From the NCBI RefSeq assembly GCF_019320115.1, contig NC_089594.1, positions 21,598,055 through 21,662,054 of the forward strand: a stretch of DNA of 64,000 bases, read 5' to 3'. Shown here piece by piece: positions 1 through 11,597 of the stretch. The position numbers and the translations under genes were made by a program. The stretch is from Miscanthus floridulus (taxonomy: Eukaryota > Streptophyta > Magnoliopsida > Poales > Poaceae). Below the pieces are notes generated by a model. The model worked only from the letters and a program-made list of their open reading frames with translations. It did no database searches and had not been told where the DNA came from. The stretch's first letter is position 1. Every line of letters starts with the position of its first letter.

Positions 1-2
1 GT

Positions 3-2726
3 TTAGTTCCTTCTTTTAGGTCCCCAAGTAGCATTGGGGCCTTGAGTGTTAGCCACTAGAATCTTAAGATCCCATAGAGATCTTTTCACATATATGTTGG
101 GCTCATTTCCAACATAAGTGGCAACAACTTTACCAAGGTTGTTGCATCTCAACACATAGCTAGAGGACATGCTCTCTTGGAATACATGGGTCTTGGGCTT
201 GTGAGCATACTTGTTCCTCTTGGGCACAATTGGATTCTCCTTAACTTGTAGACTGAGTGTTAGAAGCCTTAGGAGCTTGCTGCCTTGGTTGAGGTTGTGT
301 CTTATTCTTGTTGGTGCTACTGTGCTTCCAGACCCCAGAACCTTCACGCTTTGGCATGGAGCCTCCAGGGCATGGAACCTCTATGTTTCTACGTGGAGCC
401 TCCACATTCTACATAGGCTGCACCTCACCAATGGTCTCCTTCTTCTCGAACTTGATGCAAGACACTCCATTCACTATCTTCCTTTCACCGGTCTTGCCAC
501 CCTTCTTGCGGCTGAGACCATCTTTGATGAAAGGATGTCTTCCTTGAATGAACTTGGGCTTCTTGCTTGCATCATCCATGCACCCACTAGCTATGATATT
601 GTTGAGTCTTGCAATTTCCTTCTTCATAGCTTCCGTATTAGCAAGGTTAGTAGCACAAGCTTCTAAATCAACATTGTAGCATCTATCACAACCCTTGCTA
701 GTAGATGCATTAGAGATCTCACTTGCCTTCATAGGATGTGAGGTTTTATCCTGAAGGATGCTAAATTGCTCTTCAAGCTCCTCATTTCTTGTCTTGAGGG
801 CATTGTTCTTTTCTTTAAGAGTATTTAGATCATCCTTTAGGGTAGCTATGACACTTTCCACTTAGTCAACTTCCAAATGTAAAGTTTCAACCTCAATTCT
901 TTCTGATGCAAGAGCTTTCTTGCAAGTAACATAGAGTTTCTCTTGTTTGACAAGAGTAGCTTGAGTTCTCTCTAATTCATCTACCACCATAGCTATGAAG
1001 TTCTTAGATTTTTTATCCATTTTACTTACCAAGTTGTTTACTTCATCATCACTAGATTCATCACTAGAGTCTATGTTGGATCCATCACTAGATGGAGGAG
1101 AGGGTTTAGGCTTGGATTTAGGTTTTACCTTTTCTTCTTTGCCCATGAGACAAAAGAGTGTAGACCTCTCCTCATCATCGGTCAAGTTGGTGAGGAGCTT
1201 TGGTGAAGAAGAATGCTTCTTGATAGCAATTGTTGCAACTTTCTTTGTTTCTTCTTCACTTGAGATATCATCATTTGAATCCCATTCATGACCAATATGA
1301 GCTTGACCTGAATAGTTCATCTTCTTAGTGTTGGGTCTTGTCATCTTTCTTGTAGTGCTTCTTCTTGTCTTTCTTGTCATCTTTGTTCTCATAAGGACAA
1401 TCGGCAATGAAATGCTCCTTGCTTCCACAATTATAGCATTTCCTTTTTTGCTTATTGGGAAATCTCATCTTTACAAACTTGTACCCTTCTCTTTTCAACC
1501 TCTTCTTGTACTTCCTCATGAACAAAGCAACATCACCAATCTCACCAGGAAGACACTTCATCATCTTCTTCATCACTTGAGTCACTTGATGAATCAACCA
1601 TCTCAACCTTGCTTGATCTTGATCTTGGCGGCTTGCTTGAGGTGAAGGCCTTGTTTCATTTGTTTGCCTTGAGAGCTACCTCCTTGACTTTCAAAGTTCT
1701 CCATCTTTGCTTCTAGTTCTCCAAACTTCTTCCTTTGTTGTATCTCCATCTCATTGAGCTCATGAGTGAGTATTCTTCCAAGGCATTACTAGGGGTGAAC
1801 TCTTCAAACCTCTTCTTCTCTCTAATCAATGTTACAAGAGTTGGGTTTCTTGGTGCAAATGCTTCCAACATCACTTTTACAACATGATGATCATCCAAGT
1901 CATCCCCACCCAAGCCTCTAATCTTGCCAACTATCACCATCAATCTATCAAATATCTCTTGAGGGCCTTCTCCATCCTTGATGACAAACCTATTGAGTTG
2001 AGCCATCAATAGGTCAATCTTGGACTTCTTTACCTTACTAACCCCTTCATGTGCAAGGTGAAGGGTGTCCCAAATCTTCTTAGCAATCTCCAAACCAATC
2101 ACTTTGTTGTACTCTTCTGGGCTTAATGCACTTAGAAGAGCACTAGTAGCTTGAGCATTGTGATGTATCATGCGAATCTCTCTTGGTGTGGGATTTTTGG
2201 GATCAATGGGATCTTCAAAACCTACACGCACAATATTCCACATATCCGGATGGAGTCCAATAAGATAAGACTTCATCATATGCTTCCACTTGGCAAAGTT
2301 AGTCCCATCAAATTGGGGTAACTTACCCGCGGGTATGTTGATGTGAGTGTTAGTAGGCAAATTTACGGAATCATAATTAAAGGATACACTTGAATATGAT
2401 CTGTTGGTGTTGGACTTGAGTGTCCTCTTTGGAAGCCTTTGAGCATAGTACTCATCATCATCATCTCCATTCTTTGACTCGCTGCTTGGTTGTGGGCTTG
2501 ATTGCACCTTTCTTCTTGCTTTGTGTTTCTTCTTCCCCTTGTTCTTATTCTTGTCCCTTTTCTTGTCTCCCTTGGAGGATCCTATAGCACCAAGCTTGAG
2601 CTTTAGAAGTCGCTCAAGCGCTGTTGTGGGATCATCCTCAGGAGCTTTGGGTTCCTCTTCACTAGGAACATCCTCAAAGTGGTTCTCTCCATCTTCCTCT
2701 GGTACCCTTTCTCTAGGACTTGCCAT
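3..2726 (-). pseudogene. gag of Copia element A, frameshifted
   Basis: Gag forms the particle that packages the element RNA. Minus-strand reading begins with ATG at 2726 (MASPRERVPEEDGE). It contains an acidic/lysine-rich N-terminus, a UBN2-type gag core (about residues 120-310), then one CCHC zinc knuckle (CYNCGSKEHFIADC, near 1440-1400), an acidic serine tract, and a coiled-coil-like region with many E/K/N (about 410-1000). The C-terminal motif ending GPKRRN matches the gag ends of elements B and D. The reading changes frame near 1750, between about 1430 and 1390, and between about 410 and 350, and has one in-frame TAA at about 862. It is therefore inactive. Length is close to the roughly 700-800 residues of the other two gags, plus N-terminal extension. 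Confidence 0.85.
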
Positions 2727-2760
2727 TTCCTCACACGGTTAAGTGCTATCACGAGGAAAC

Positions 2761-2776
2761 CTGCTCTGATACTAAT
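2761..2776 (-). promoter_or_regulatory. primer-binding site of element A
   Basis: Read on the minus strand the LTR ends in CTTTTA and is followed by ATTAGTATCAGAGCAGG. This is the usual plant Copia site complementary to the 3' end of initiator methionine tRNA, with one or two changes from TGGTATCAGAGC. It fixes the inner edge of the 5' LTR. Confidence 0.8.
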
Positions 2777-4023
2777 TAAAAGGATCTAGCAAGTGGCCTA
2801 GAGGGGGTGAATACGCCTTTTTCTAAAATTTAATCAACTTATGAAAATAGTCAACGTGGAACCTCTGGGTTTGAGCGCGGAGGTTCCAAGGCACAGAGGT
2901 TTCGGGACTGAGCGTGGAACCTCTAGGGATTAGAGTATGAAACCGATCTATTGCAGAATTTAACGGATGAAAAATAGATCGAATGTAATACCAGCCTTCC
3001 TAGGGAGTATGTTGAGCTATCCAAACAGTCGGTTGCACCTAGAAGATGAGGAATTCATAGATCGGATGCAAACCCTAAAAATTAATCCAAATCACAAGTA
3101 ATAGCAACAACAACAGCAATCACAGTGAACACAATGATTTATCCCGTGGTTTAACTCACCACAAAGGCTTGTCTACATCCACGTTATTGAGGTTAGTCAC
3201 AATGGCTATGGAGTCTCTTTCAACTCGCTCCTCTTCTCAAACTTATCACCAAGGCAATAGGTTAGAGGGTTCCACTAAGTCATAAAGGGTAATACAAACT
3301 TTTTGGTGCTCAACCACAGCGGATTGGGAGCTACCGGGCGACCGCTAGCCGTCTAGGAGCCAAGCTCCAAGAGTAATGAATACACCAAGCAGCTAGGGCT
3401 TCACCAAGTGCACAAGAACAGAGGAGAAGGATCTTCTCGAGCTTTCTCACACTCTCTAGAGCCAAATCCCTCAAGGAATCACAAAGATTTGAGCAAGGGA
3501 GTTGGGAGCACTGAGCTTTGAGAGAGAGAGAGAGAGAGAGAGCTTCTGTTCGTCAGGAATGAAGGAATGGAGAAGATGACCGTTGGGGGCGAAGGGGTAT
3601 GGTATAAATACCACCCATGTCACCCATAAAACTGGTCGGGTCAGACAGACCCTAGAGCCTCCACGTCAGGATGCGGAGGTTCCACGCCTGAGCGCGAAAG
3701 CAAATAAGGATTCAGCTCAGCTGGCTTTTGTGGCTAGGATTATTTGAGTTGAAGATGGAGTTTTGAGCACTAGGTTCCACCCAGACCATTATTAGTACCC
3801 CCTTGATAGTACGGCTTGTCTTATAACTCAATTTCAAAATATAAAATAAATTAAACCAGCTCTTGGAGCCATTGCAAGCCATCGATTCGAGTTAGGGGGT
3901 CTCCTCCTTTGTTTTTTGCACCCACGACTAAACATATACTGTCAAACACTTGTCAAAGCCATTAGTCCTTTAATTATGTGGTCAACATCACCAAAACCCA
4001 CTTAGAGCTTGATTGCACTTACA
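2777..4023 (-). repeat. 5' LTR of element A
   Basis: About 1.25 kb, with minus-strand ends TG (4023) and TA (2777, decayed from CA). A TATA-like box lies at about 3601-3610 (GGTATAAATACC). GC-rich repeats of the type GGAACCTC/GGAGGTTCC lie immediately upstream of it at about 3650-3700 and again at 2860-2930. A GA microsatellite lies at about 3522-3541. The second LTR is outside the window, so insertion age cannot be judged. Confidence 0.8.
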
Positions 4024-4029
4024 CCCGTT
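4024..4029. repeat. remnant of left MULE terminal inverted repeat between two Copia insertions
   Basis: The six bases CCCGTT separate the LTR of element A from the LTR of element B. Joined to the sequence after 22976 they give the order seen in the right MULE terminal repeat (CCCGTTTGCCATTA in reverse complement near 31170-31157). CCGTT is also the 5-bp target duplication of element B; the other copy is CCATT at 22977-22981. Confidence 0.65.
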
Positions 4030-5832
4030 TGAAAGGTCCTAATATGGCTAGAGGGGGGTGAATAGCCTATTTAAAAATCTACAACTCAACTAGAGCAATT
4101 TAATTAGTATGACAAATAGCGTAATGCAAACTTGCTCTAGCTCTATAGGGGTTGCAAGCCACCTATCCAACAATTCTAGTTGCAATGATTACTTAGGCAC
4201 ACAAACTTGCTATGTAACTACTCACTAAGAGCTCTCAAACTTGCTACTCTAAAGAGCTCAACTAGATGAATGTAAATAATAAAACAAGCTCTCAATTCTA
4301 ATTACACTAAAGAGCTTGTATCAACTAGTTTGCAAGAATGTAAATGAGTGAGTAGGGTGATTTTACCGCCGTGTAGGGGATGAACCAATCACAAGATGAA
4401 TATATAGCCAATCACCGGGAGAATGCCAAAGACAAGAGACAATCGATTTTCTCCCGAGGTTCACGTGCTTGCCAACACGCTACGTCCCCGTTGTGTCGAC
4501 CAACACTTGGTGGTTCGGCGGCTAAGAGGTGTTTCACAAACCTTGTCCACACGATAGGACACCGCAAGAACCGACCCACAAGTGAGGTAACTCAATGACA
4601 CGAGCAATTTACTAGAGTTACCTTTCGGCACTACGCCGGGAAAGGTACAACTCCCCTCACAATCACCGGAGATGGCCATGAACAATCACTAACTTGTGCC
4701 AATCCTCCACCGCTGCTCCAACCATCTAGGTGGTGGCAACCACCAAGAGAAACAAGCGAAATCCACAGCGTAACACGAATGCCAAGTGCCTCTAGATGCA
4801 ATCACTCAAGCAATGCACTTGGATTCTCTCCCAATCTCACAAAGATGATGGATCAATGATGGAGATGAGTGGGAGGTGTTTGGTTAAGCTCACAAGGTTG
4901 CTATGTCAATGAAAATGGCCAAAAGTTGGAGCTACAACCGGCCATGGGGCTTAAATAGAAGCCCCCATGGAATAGAGCCGTTATACCCCTTCACTGGGCA
5001 AAATGCGCTCTGACCGGACGCTCCGGTCATACTGACCGGACCCTAGACTCAGTGTCCGGTCCACTGATTTTTGCCACGTGTCACTTTGAGTTAAAACTGA
5101 ACTGTCAGATCTCAACGGCTAAGTGCCGACCGGACGCTCCGGTATTACTGAACGGACCCTGGAGCCTCAGTGTCCGGTCGAGTACAGTAAGGGTCGAAAT
5201 CCATTTTTCTTTGACCGGACGCGTCCGGTCCACCTTGACTGGACACAGCCCAGCGTCCGGTGGTATACCCTAGCTACTGTACCGCCAAGACAGCGCTACC
5301 GGACGCAGGCAGTCAGCGTCCGGTGCATTCAGATCCAGCGTCCGGTCACTTGATCGACACTAGCATCTCCTCTGTCTTCTTCACCCTTGCTCGAATGTGC
5401 TAACCACCAAGTGTATCACCTTGTGCACATGTGTTAGCATATTTTTTACAAACATTTTCAAGGGTGTTAGTGATCCACTAGATTCTAAATGCATATGCAA
5501 TGAGTTAGAGCATCTAGTGGCACTTTGACAACCGCATTTCGATACGAGTTTCACTCCTCTTAATAGTACGGCTATCTATCCTAAATGTGATCACACTCAC
5601 TAAGTGTCTTGATCACTAAAACAAAATGGCTTCTATATTTTATACCTTTGCCTTAAGCCTTTTGTTTTTCTCTTTCTTCTTTTCCAAGTTCAAGCATTTG
5701 ATCATCACCATGTCATGATCTTCGTCATTGCTTCATCACTTGGAGTAGTGCTACCTATCTCATGATCATCTTGATAAACTAGGTTAGCACTTAGGGTTTC
5801 ATCAATTAACCAAAACCAAACTAGAGCTTTCA
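4030..5832 (-). repeat. 3' LTR of element B
   Basis: About 1.8 kb, minus-strand ends TGAAAGCTCTAG (5832) and GACCTTTCA (4030). A TATA-like box (TATTTAA on the minus strand) lies at 4951-4958. Upstream of it, at about 5011-5346, is an array of CCGGACGC/GCGTCCGG words, many forming palindromes such as ACCGGACGCTCCGGT. The inner part (4380-4800) yields short open frames that are duplicated in the other LTR and are not genes. Confidence 0.93.
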
Positions 5833-5848
5833 ATCTCCCCCTTTTTGG
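5833..5848 (-). promoter_or_regulatory. polypurine tract of element B
   Basis: Minus strand reads CCAAAAAGGGGGAGAT directly before the 3' LTR start TGAAAGC. This is the expected plus-strand DNA primer and matches the tract at 63186-63200 of element D. Confidence 0.88.
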
Positions 5849-6574
5849 TAATTGATGACAACCCTTATACAAAGATATGAATTAAAGTTCATTGGAATCC
5901 ATGTTGCTTGCCCAAGCATTTTTACCATGTGTAAAGGATACGGACAAGTTTCATGAACTCCATATGATAGCAATTGCTCCCCCTACATATGTGCTAAGAG
6001 TTTGGATTGAAGCTTTGCACATATGATTAGATAGGAAATATAGGAGACAATTTCTACCAAATAATGCTAAGGTATAAGAGATGGATCTTTGAAGCGTGAT
6101 ACCAATCGGAGTGCACCAATATATCATCCTTAGCACCATTTGTAACTAGACATACACAAAAACTAGAATACCCCATGAGATCAATATTACAAATAAGGGT
6201 CTAGTTTCCATAAAATGAACATAGGTCTAGTTACTTTAGCCTATGCAAGCTAGTTTTTCATTTCAACATTCAAACCTACAACTAGCATACACCACACAAG
6301 CATGGATATTGAAATTAAAAAATTTATCCCATGCAAGCAAACATATGTAATGCACATTCAAATTCAGCATACAAGTTCATGAGCTTGCTCCCCCTATTTG
6401 TATGCTCAAAATTTTAATTGATCCCCTTCCTTTGTCATATTTTATCTCTCCCCCTTTGTTTCTTTGTTGTCTTTTCACTATCTTTGTTTCTTTGTTGTCT
6501 TTTCACTATCCTTATACACTATTTCTCCCCCTTTGTCATCAATGACCACAAAGGCTTAAAGTATAGATAGGGTA
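5849..6574 (-). other. 3' untranslated region of element B, upstream part
   Basis: AT-rich sequence between the polypurine tract and the CACTA insertion. It continues beyond the CACTA at 15362-15822. No coding region is seen. The tract 6415-6540 contains CT-rich repeats with a short duplicated block (TTTGTTTCTTTGTTGTCTTT). The last three bases, GTA at 6572-6574, are the CACTA target duplication. Confidence 0.7.
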
Positions 6575-6605
6575 CACTACAAGATTTTTGGTCTACTGCA
6601 ACGCC
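6575..6605 (+). repeat. left terminal inverted repeat of CACTA element
   Basis: Begins CACTACAAGATTTTTGGTC and pairs with 15328-15358. It differs by one base at the 15th position (T versus C). Confidence 0.92.
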
Positions 6606-7154
6606 GAAGAATTGCAACGTAGAAAATTTGGTTGCCAGAGATTGTTGTATTACAACCATTCTAAAAAATGGTAGCGATACATGCCTTTAATACAACGGTT
6701 TTCAAGATGTTGCAAAGCTCTGTTGCATTTGGTGGACGATATTGCAATGGTGAAAAATGGTTGCAGTAGACTTGATTTTGGTTGCAATTGTGTGGTAGTA
6801 CTGCAACTACATTTACGTTAGTTGCATTTGGTTTTGACTATTGCTACGGTTTTTTTGTGTTGCATAAAATTTGACAAGCGTTGCAAATGCTAGATACTTA
6901 ATGCAACGAGAACTCTTGGAGGCGAAGCAAAAGTGGGGGTCAATTGCAACCTTTTTTGGCAGTTGCAATATACTTTGATATTGTTGCAAGTGCTAAATTT
7001 TATTGCAACGAAATCTATGGGGTCGAAGCGAAAATTGTGTTCAAGTGCAACGCTTATTTTTGGTTGCAATATACTTTGATAATTGCAACGAATTTAAAAC
7101 TTAAAAAAAAGTATGGAAAGAAAAGAATTGGGGACGCATATATTAAAATTAAAA

Positions 7155-7228
7155 AGTGCTCCCCACAGGATTCGAACCATGGAGCTCTGGTTCAGATAAA
7201 ACCTTCTCCACCACTGCGCTATGTAGGT
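7155..7228 (-). other. tRNA-like relic (A and B boxes)
   Basis: Minus strand contains a perfect A-box-like word TAGCGCAGTGG (7221-7211) and, 54 bp from start to end, a perfect B-box word GGTTCGAATCC (7178-7168). The T-stem does not pair cleanly and no good acceptor stem is visible, so it is a decayed tRNA or a tRNA-derived SINE head rather than a working tRNA. Confidence 0.45.
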
Positions 7229-7486
7229 GTGTTCGTTGTAACTCAGGTTTTAATTTATTTGATATGATTGAAGACCTTATGAGTTATAAAACGCCCCAAC
7301 CCTGGCCCCATCTCGGCATCTCCGTCCTTATGCCTGGTGTCTGAAACTTTCTGTTAAGTAGTAGTTGCTGTTAAGTACTTGATGTTAAGTATGCGTGGAT
7401 GTTAATTAGTACTTGAAGTTGTACCAGGGTGGTTGGTCACTTTGTTAGCGATAGTAAATGCCTGACCGTGCACCATCGGTCACATG

Positions 7487-7740
7487 CACTACGCCAGATT
7501 CATACAGTAGGAACGGGGGCGTTTTTACTGTAGGGGCGGCTGGGGTTGGGGGCGCCCTTACAGTGGGCGTCCTCGGGCTCCAGCAGCCCAGCCGCCCCTA
7601 CAGATGGCACTGTAGGGGCGACTGGTAACCTGAGTCGCCCCTACAGTTGGGGCTGATCTGTAGGGCGGCTCAATCACCAGCCGCCCCTGCAGTGCCCAAC
7701 TGTAGGGGCGGCTGAATCACCAGCCGCCCCTACTGATGGC
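7487..7740 (+). mobile_element. end of a second, different CACTA element
   Basis: Starts CACTACGCCAGATTCATACA and continues with GC-rich GGGGCGGCTG/CAGCCGCCCCTAC repeats on both strands, a subterminal type unlike that of the host element. I find no matching right end before 15358. It may be a truncated insertion or an old hybrid junction. Confidence 0.5.
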
Positions 7741-7769
7741 GCACGAATAAATAGCAGCCAAAATTTGAA

Positions 7770-9990
7770 AGGCTCAAATTTAGTCAAATAACAAGATGAC
7801 CAAAATAAAAGTTGTAGATCTTGATGAGTTGAACAACTTTTGTATTCATCACTTTTACATCTGAAATCATTTAGGGTTTGAAAATTTGGTTTGAACTTGT
7901 CAAATTTTAAATTTCAAATTTCAAAATGTGTAAAACATTGTCACATCCAAGTTTGATCAAACGTAAATGCTGAAGCATGATTTTAGAATTTTTTAGAAAA
8001 AACAACCATCACATTTGGAGTTAGTATGAGGAAGAAAAACTAGTTACAAGTTTTACCCACAGATTAAAAAGAGAAATCACATTGTTCTATATGATCCTTA
8101 CATGATCATAGTGAACAGTGTGATTTCTTTTTTTAAGCTATGGGTTAACTTTGTAACTAGTTTTTCTTCCTCATACTAACTCCAAATCTGATGATTTTTT
8201 TTCCTAAAATTTTCTAAAATCATTCTCTATCAATTTATTTTTTTGGTTTTGTCAATATATACATATGAAAAGTTTGAGCAATTTAAATTTTGAATTTCAA
8301 AAAAATGCAACTTCAGACAAGATTTTGGTACCCCAAATGATTTCAGCTGAAAAAATGATAAATACCAAAGTTGAATAACTTATCAAGATATACAACTTTT
8401 GTATTGGTCATTTCTTCATATGACAAAGTGGTACTGACATTGTTCATAAATGTGACACATGTCTCGTAAGGTTTTATAAACTATATGAGACATGTGTAAC
8501 ATTAGTGAATAATGTGTGCTAAAAAATTGTCAAATGAAGAAATGACCAAAATAAAAGTTGCAGATATTCATGAGTTGAACAACTTTGGTATTTATCACTT
8601 TTTATGTTGAAATCAATTTGGGTCTCAAATTTTGGTTCGAACTTGTCGTTTTTCAAAATTTTAAATTTAAAAGGTTCAAATTTTGTCAAATGACAAGATG
8701 ACTAAAATAAAAGTTGTAGATATTAATGAGTTGAACAACTTTGGTATTCATCACTTTTTATGTTGAAATTGTTTTGGGTCTTAAATTTTGGTTCGAATTT
8801 ATCATTTTTTAAAATTTCAAATTTGAAAGGTTCAAATTTAGTCAAATGACAAGATGACAAAAATAAAAGTTGTAGATCTTGATGAGTTGAACAACTTTTG
8901 TATTCATCACTTTTACATCTGAAATCATTTAGGGTTTGAAAATTTGGTTTGAACTTGTCAAATTTCAAATTTCAAATTTTAAAATGTGTAAAACATTGTC
9001 ACATCCAAGTTTGATCAAACGTAAATGCTGAAGCATGATTTTAGAAAATTTTAGGAAAAAAAACCATCACATTTGGAGTTAGTATGAGGGAGAAAAACTA
9101 GTTACAAAGTTTATCCACATATTAAAAATAGAAATCACACTGTTCTATATGATCCTTACATGATCATAGTGAACAGTGTGATTTCTTTTTTTAATCTGTG
9201 GATCAACTTTGTAACTAGTTTTTCTTCCTCATACTAACTCCAAATCTGATGATTTTTTTCCTAAAATTTTCTAAAATCATTCTCTATCAATTTATTTTGT
9301 TGGTTTTGTCAATATATACATATGAAAAGTTTGAGCAATTTAAATTTTGAATTTCAAAAAAATGCAACTTCAGACAAGATTTGGTACCCCAAATGATTTC
9401 AGCTGAAAAAGTGATAAATACCAAAGTTGAATAACTTATCAAGATCTACAACTTTTGTATTGGTCATTTCTTCATATGACAAAGTGGTACTGACATTGTT
9501 CACAAATGGGACACATCTCTTATAAGGTTTTATAAACTATACGAGACATCTGTAAGATTAGTGAATAATATGTGCTAAGAATTTGTTAAATGAAGAAATG
9601 ACAAAAATAAAAGTTGCAGATATTCATGATTTGAACAACTTTGGTATTCATCACTTTTTATGTTGAAATCAATTTGGGTCTCAAATTTTGGTTCGAACTT
9701 GTAGTTTTTCAAAATTTTAAATTTAAAAGGTTCAAATTTTGTCAAATGACAAGATGACTAAAATAAAGTTGTAGATATTAATGAGTTGAACAACTTTGGT
9801 ATTCATCACTTTTTATGTTGAAATCAATTTGGGTCTCAAATTTTGGTTCGAACTTGTCATTTTTTAAAATTTCAAATTTGAAAGGTTCAAATTTAGTCAA
9901 ATGACAAGATGACCGAAATAAAAGTTGTAGATCTTAATGAGTTGAACAACTTTGATGTTTATCAAATTTTCATTTGAGATCATTTGGTGT
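7770..9990 (+). repeat. about 1.06-kb tandem repeat with internal inverted repeats
   Basis: The block beginning near 7770 (AAATTTAGTCAAATAACAAG) recurs near 8828 and again near 9886, so two full units of about 1,058 bp and a partial third. Each unit holds a long imperfect palindrome (7975-8230 and 9030-9275) centred on TACATGATCATAGTG, plus shorter direct copies of an AAAAGTTGTAGAT...GAGTTGAACAACTTT block. No coding frame is convincing: the open frame at 8723-8968 is part of the repeat. Confidence 0.8.
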
Positions 9991-10199
9991 CTCAAAATTA
10001 TTTTAGTAGTTTTGATTTTAATTTTTTAAAATTTAAATTTTTTCCCCCATTTTTAAAGGTTCAATTTTACAATTTTAAACTGTTGTAGTTGTTTTAGTTA
10101 TTGTATATGTAAATATATCTATAAAAAATAATTATAAAATTTTGTACTGTATTATTTATTATTTACATGTGAATAATTCATTTTGATTTAGAAATTTGA

Positions 10200-11597
10200 A
10201 AAAAAAATCAACTGTGTAGGGACGCTCGCTCCAATCTCACCGTCCCCACGCGCAGCGTTCGGCAATCCTACGCCCGTGCGTCGCTCGTCTTGCACTCCTT
10301 TCGCCCCCACACCCACACCTACCTCCGCCTCTGTGCCCGCCGCCCACGCCACTGGCGTGCGCGCTAGCCACGGCCACGCCCTAAACAGCCTGAGCGCTCA
10401 GATCCGGCCACCGCCCCTCCGCTCCCACTCTCTCTCCCCTCCGCCGCCGTCGCCACCTCCTCTCTTCCTCCTCTGCTGCCACCGTGCCTCCCCCTCCCCA
10501 CAACCACGACGGCACCACGGAGGCCAGATGTGGCGAGGAGGCAGGCATGCGGAGGAGGCTCCTCCCCTTGTCGGAGTTGGACCAGTGCCGGATGGCAAGG
10601 GGAAGCAGCCAAAGGTGATTTCGCCGCAACTTCAGCCGCCCCCACTCACCAACCCTAACCAGACGAGCAAGGCGGTCGCCGCGTCCACGAAGGTCCAGAG
10701 CTTCTGCGTCGAGGAGGAGGATCGTCGGATCCTATCAGTCGATCCTGGAGCCGCACTAGTGCCTCTCTGCTTCCGCGCGCAAGGGTGGTCACTCTTCCCT
10801 TGACGAGATCTCAAGCCGATCCAAGCTGGTCAACCGCTAGACGAAGATGAACTCGACGAATGGTTCAGGTAACCACCCAGTCCATGCAATTTGATCAATC
10901 CGCACCATCTCCAGCCCATCTGAATGTGACCTACTGATGTATTGATTACTGAATTCCCCTGCCACTAATCCCTAAGTTTGCATTCAGTGGCTTCCGCATA
11001 GACAAAGGCTCACGTTAGTTTTATCTGCAACTGTGTTGACTTTATTTTTTTACATAACAATGATTAATGTTTTATGTCCATTGAATTTGGGGCCTTATAC
11101 AAGTCTAGTAATGCCTGAATGTTCTAAACCTGCAAATCTGTGACAGAGGTAGAGCTTACCAGTAGGCTGTTCTATAGGAGAGCATAGCTAGAAGATGAAC
11201 TCCACTCATTCTGCAAGGTATGTTGCTTTGCTGCAAACAGTAACCGTACTTTTGAAATGTAGATTGTAACAGTAAATAGATAACTAAGATCTGTTATGGG
11301 TAGGTGACCGTTCCCACATCTTTTACTGATCACTTGTATAGACTTTCTGCATGGCTTGAGTTAAGAATATTCTTTTTCATGTGAACACATTCTCGAGACG
11401 TATAGCATCTGTTTTTTTACTGATCACTTATATGGACTTTCTGTTATGTGTAGGTAACTGTTCTCACCTGTTCTTTGTATTTCTTTTTGTTTAGCTGAGT
11501 GAGCACTAGTTCTCAAGTCAAAAATAAAACTACACACATAATTTGAGTTATGTGTCCTACCTTTTTTTGCTTGCAGGTTTCAACAGTTTAGAGCAGC
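10200..11597 (+). promoter_or_regulatory. GC-rich leader/promoter region of the TnpA-like gene
   Basis: The sequence switches at about 10213 from AT-rich repeats to a GC-rich tract (10213-10860), then to intron-like AT-rich sequence. Donor-like sites GGTTCAGGTAACC (about 10865) and CTGCAAGGTATG (about 11213) and acceptor TTGCAGGTTTC (about 11578) suggest one or two untranslated leader exons. Open frames here on both strands (for example 10276-10803) are GC-driven, and I do not call them genes. Confidence 0.45.

Larger units (their letters stand above)
1..4023 (-). mobile_element. Copia element A (SIRE-type), 5' part, minus strand
   Basis: The order on the minus strand is 5' LTR (2777-4023), primer-binding site, then gag running down to the window start. 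Gag ends at about position 3, so pol and the 3' LTR lie outside the window. The LTR edge at 4023 is followed directly by CCCGT, which also matches the inner sequence of the MULE terminal repeat, so A probably inserted into that repeat (inference; the matching duplication would lie outside the window). Assignment to the SIRE/Maximus group rests on the long gag with a C-terminal coiled region, the methionine-tRNA-type primer site and LTR ends resembling those of elements B and D. Confidence 0.85.

Noticed and set aside
3522..3541. GA microsatellite as a regulatory element
   Set aside because: Simple repeat inside an LTR; no evidence for function.
4380..4685. Open frames in the LTR of element B, also seen at 21627-21967
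   Set aside because: Present in both LTRs as non-coding LTR sequence; no domain.
7740..10200. CRISPR-like direct repeats
   Set aside because: Repeat unit is about 1 kb, AT-rich and degenerate, without spacers; the genome is a plant's.
10276..10803. 175-residue GC-rich open frame, with open frames opposite
   Set aside because: Open in several frames on both strands, low-complexity Pro/Ser/Arg content; better read as a GC-rich leader.
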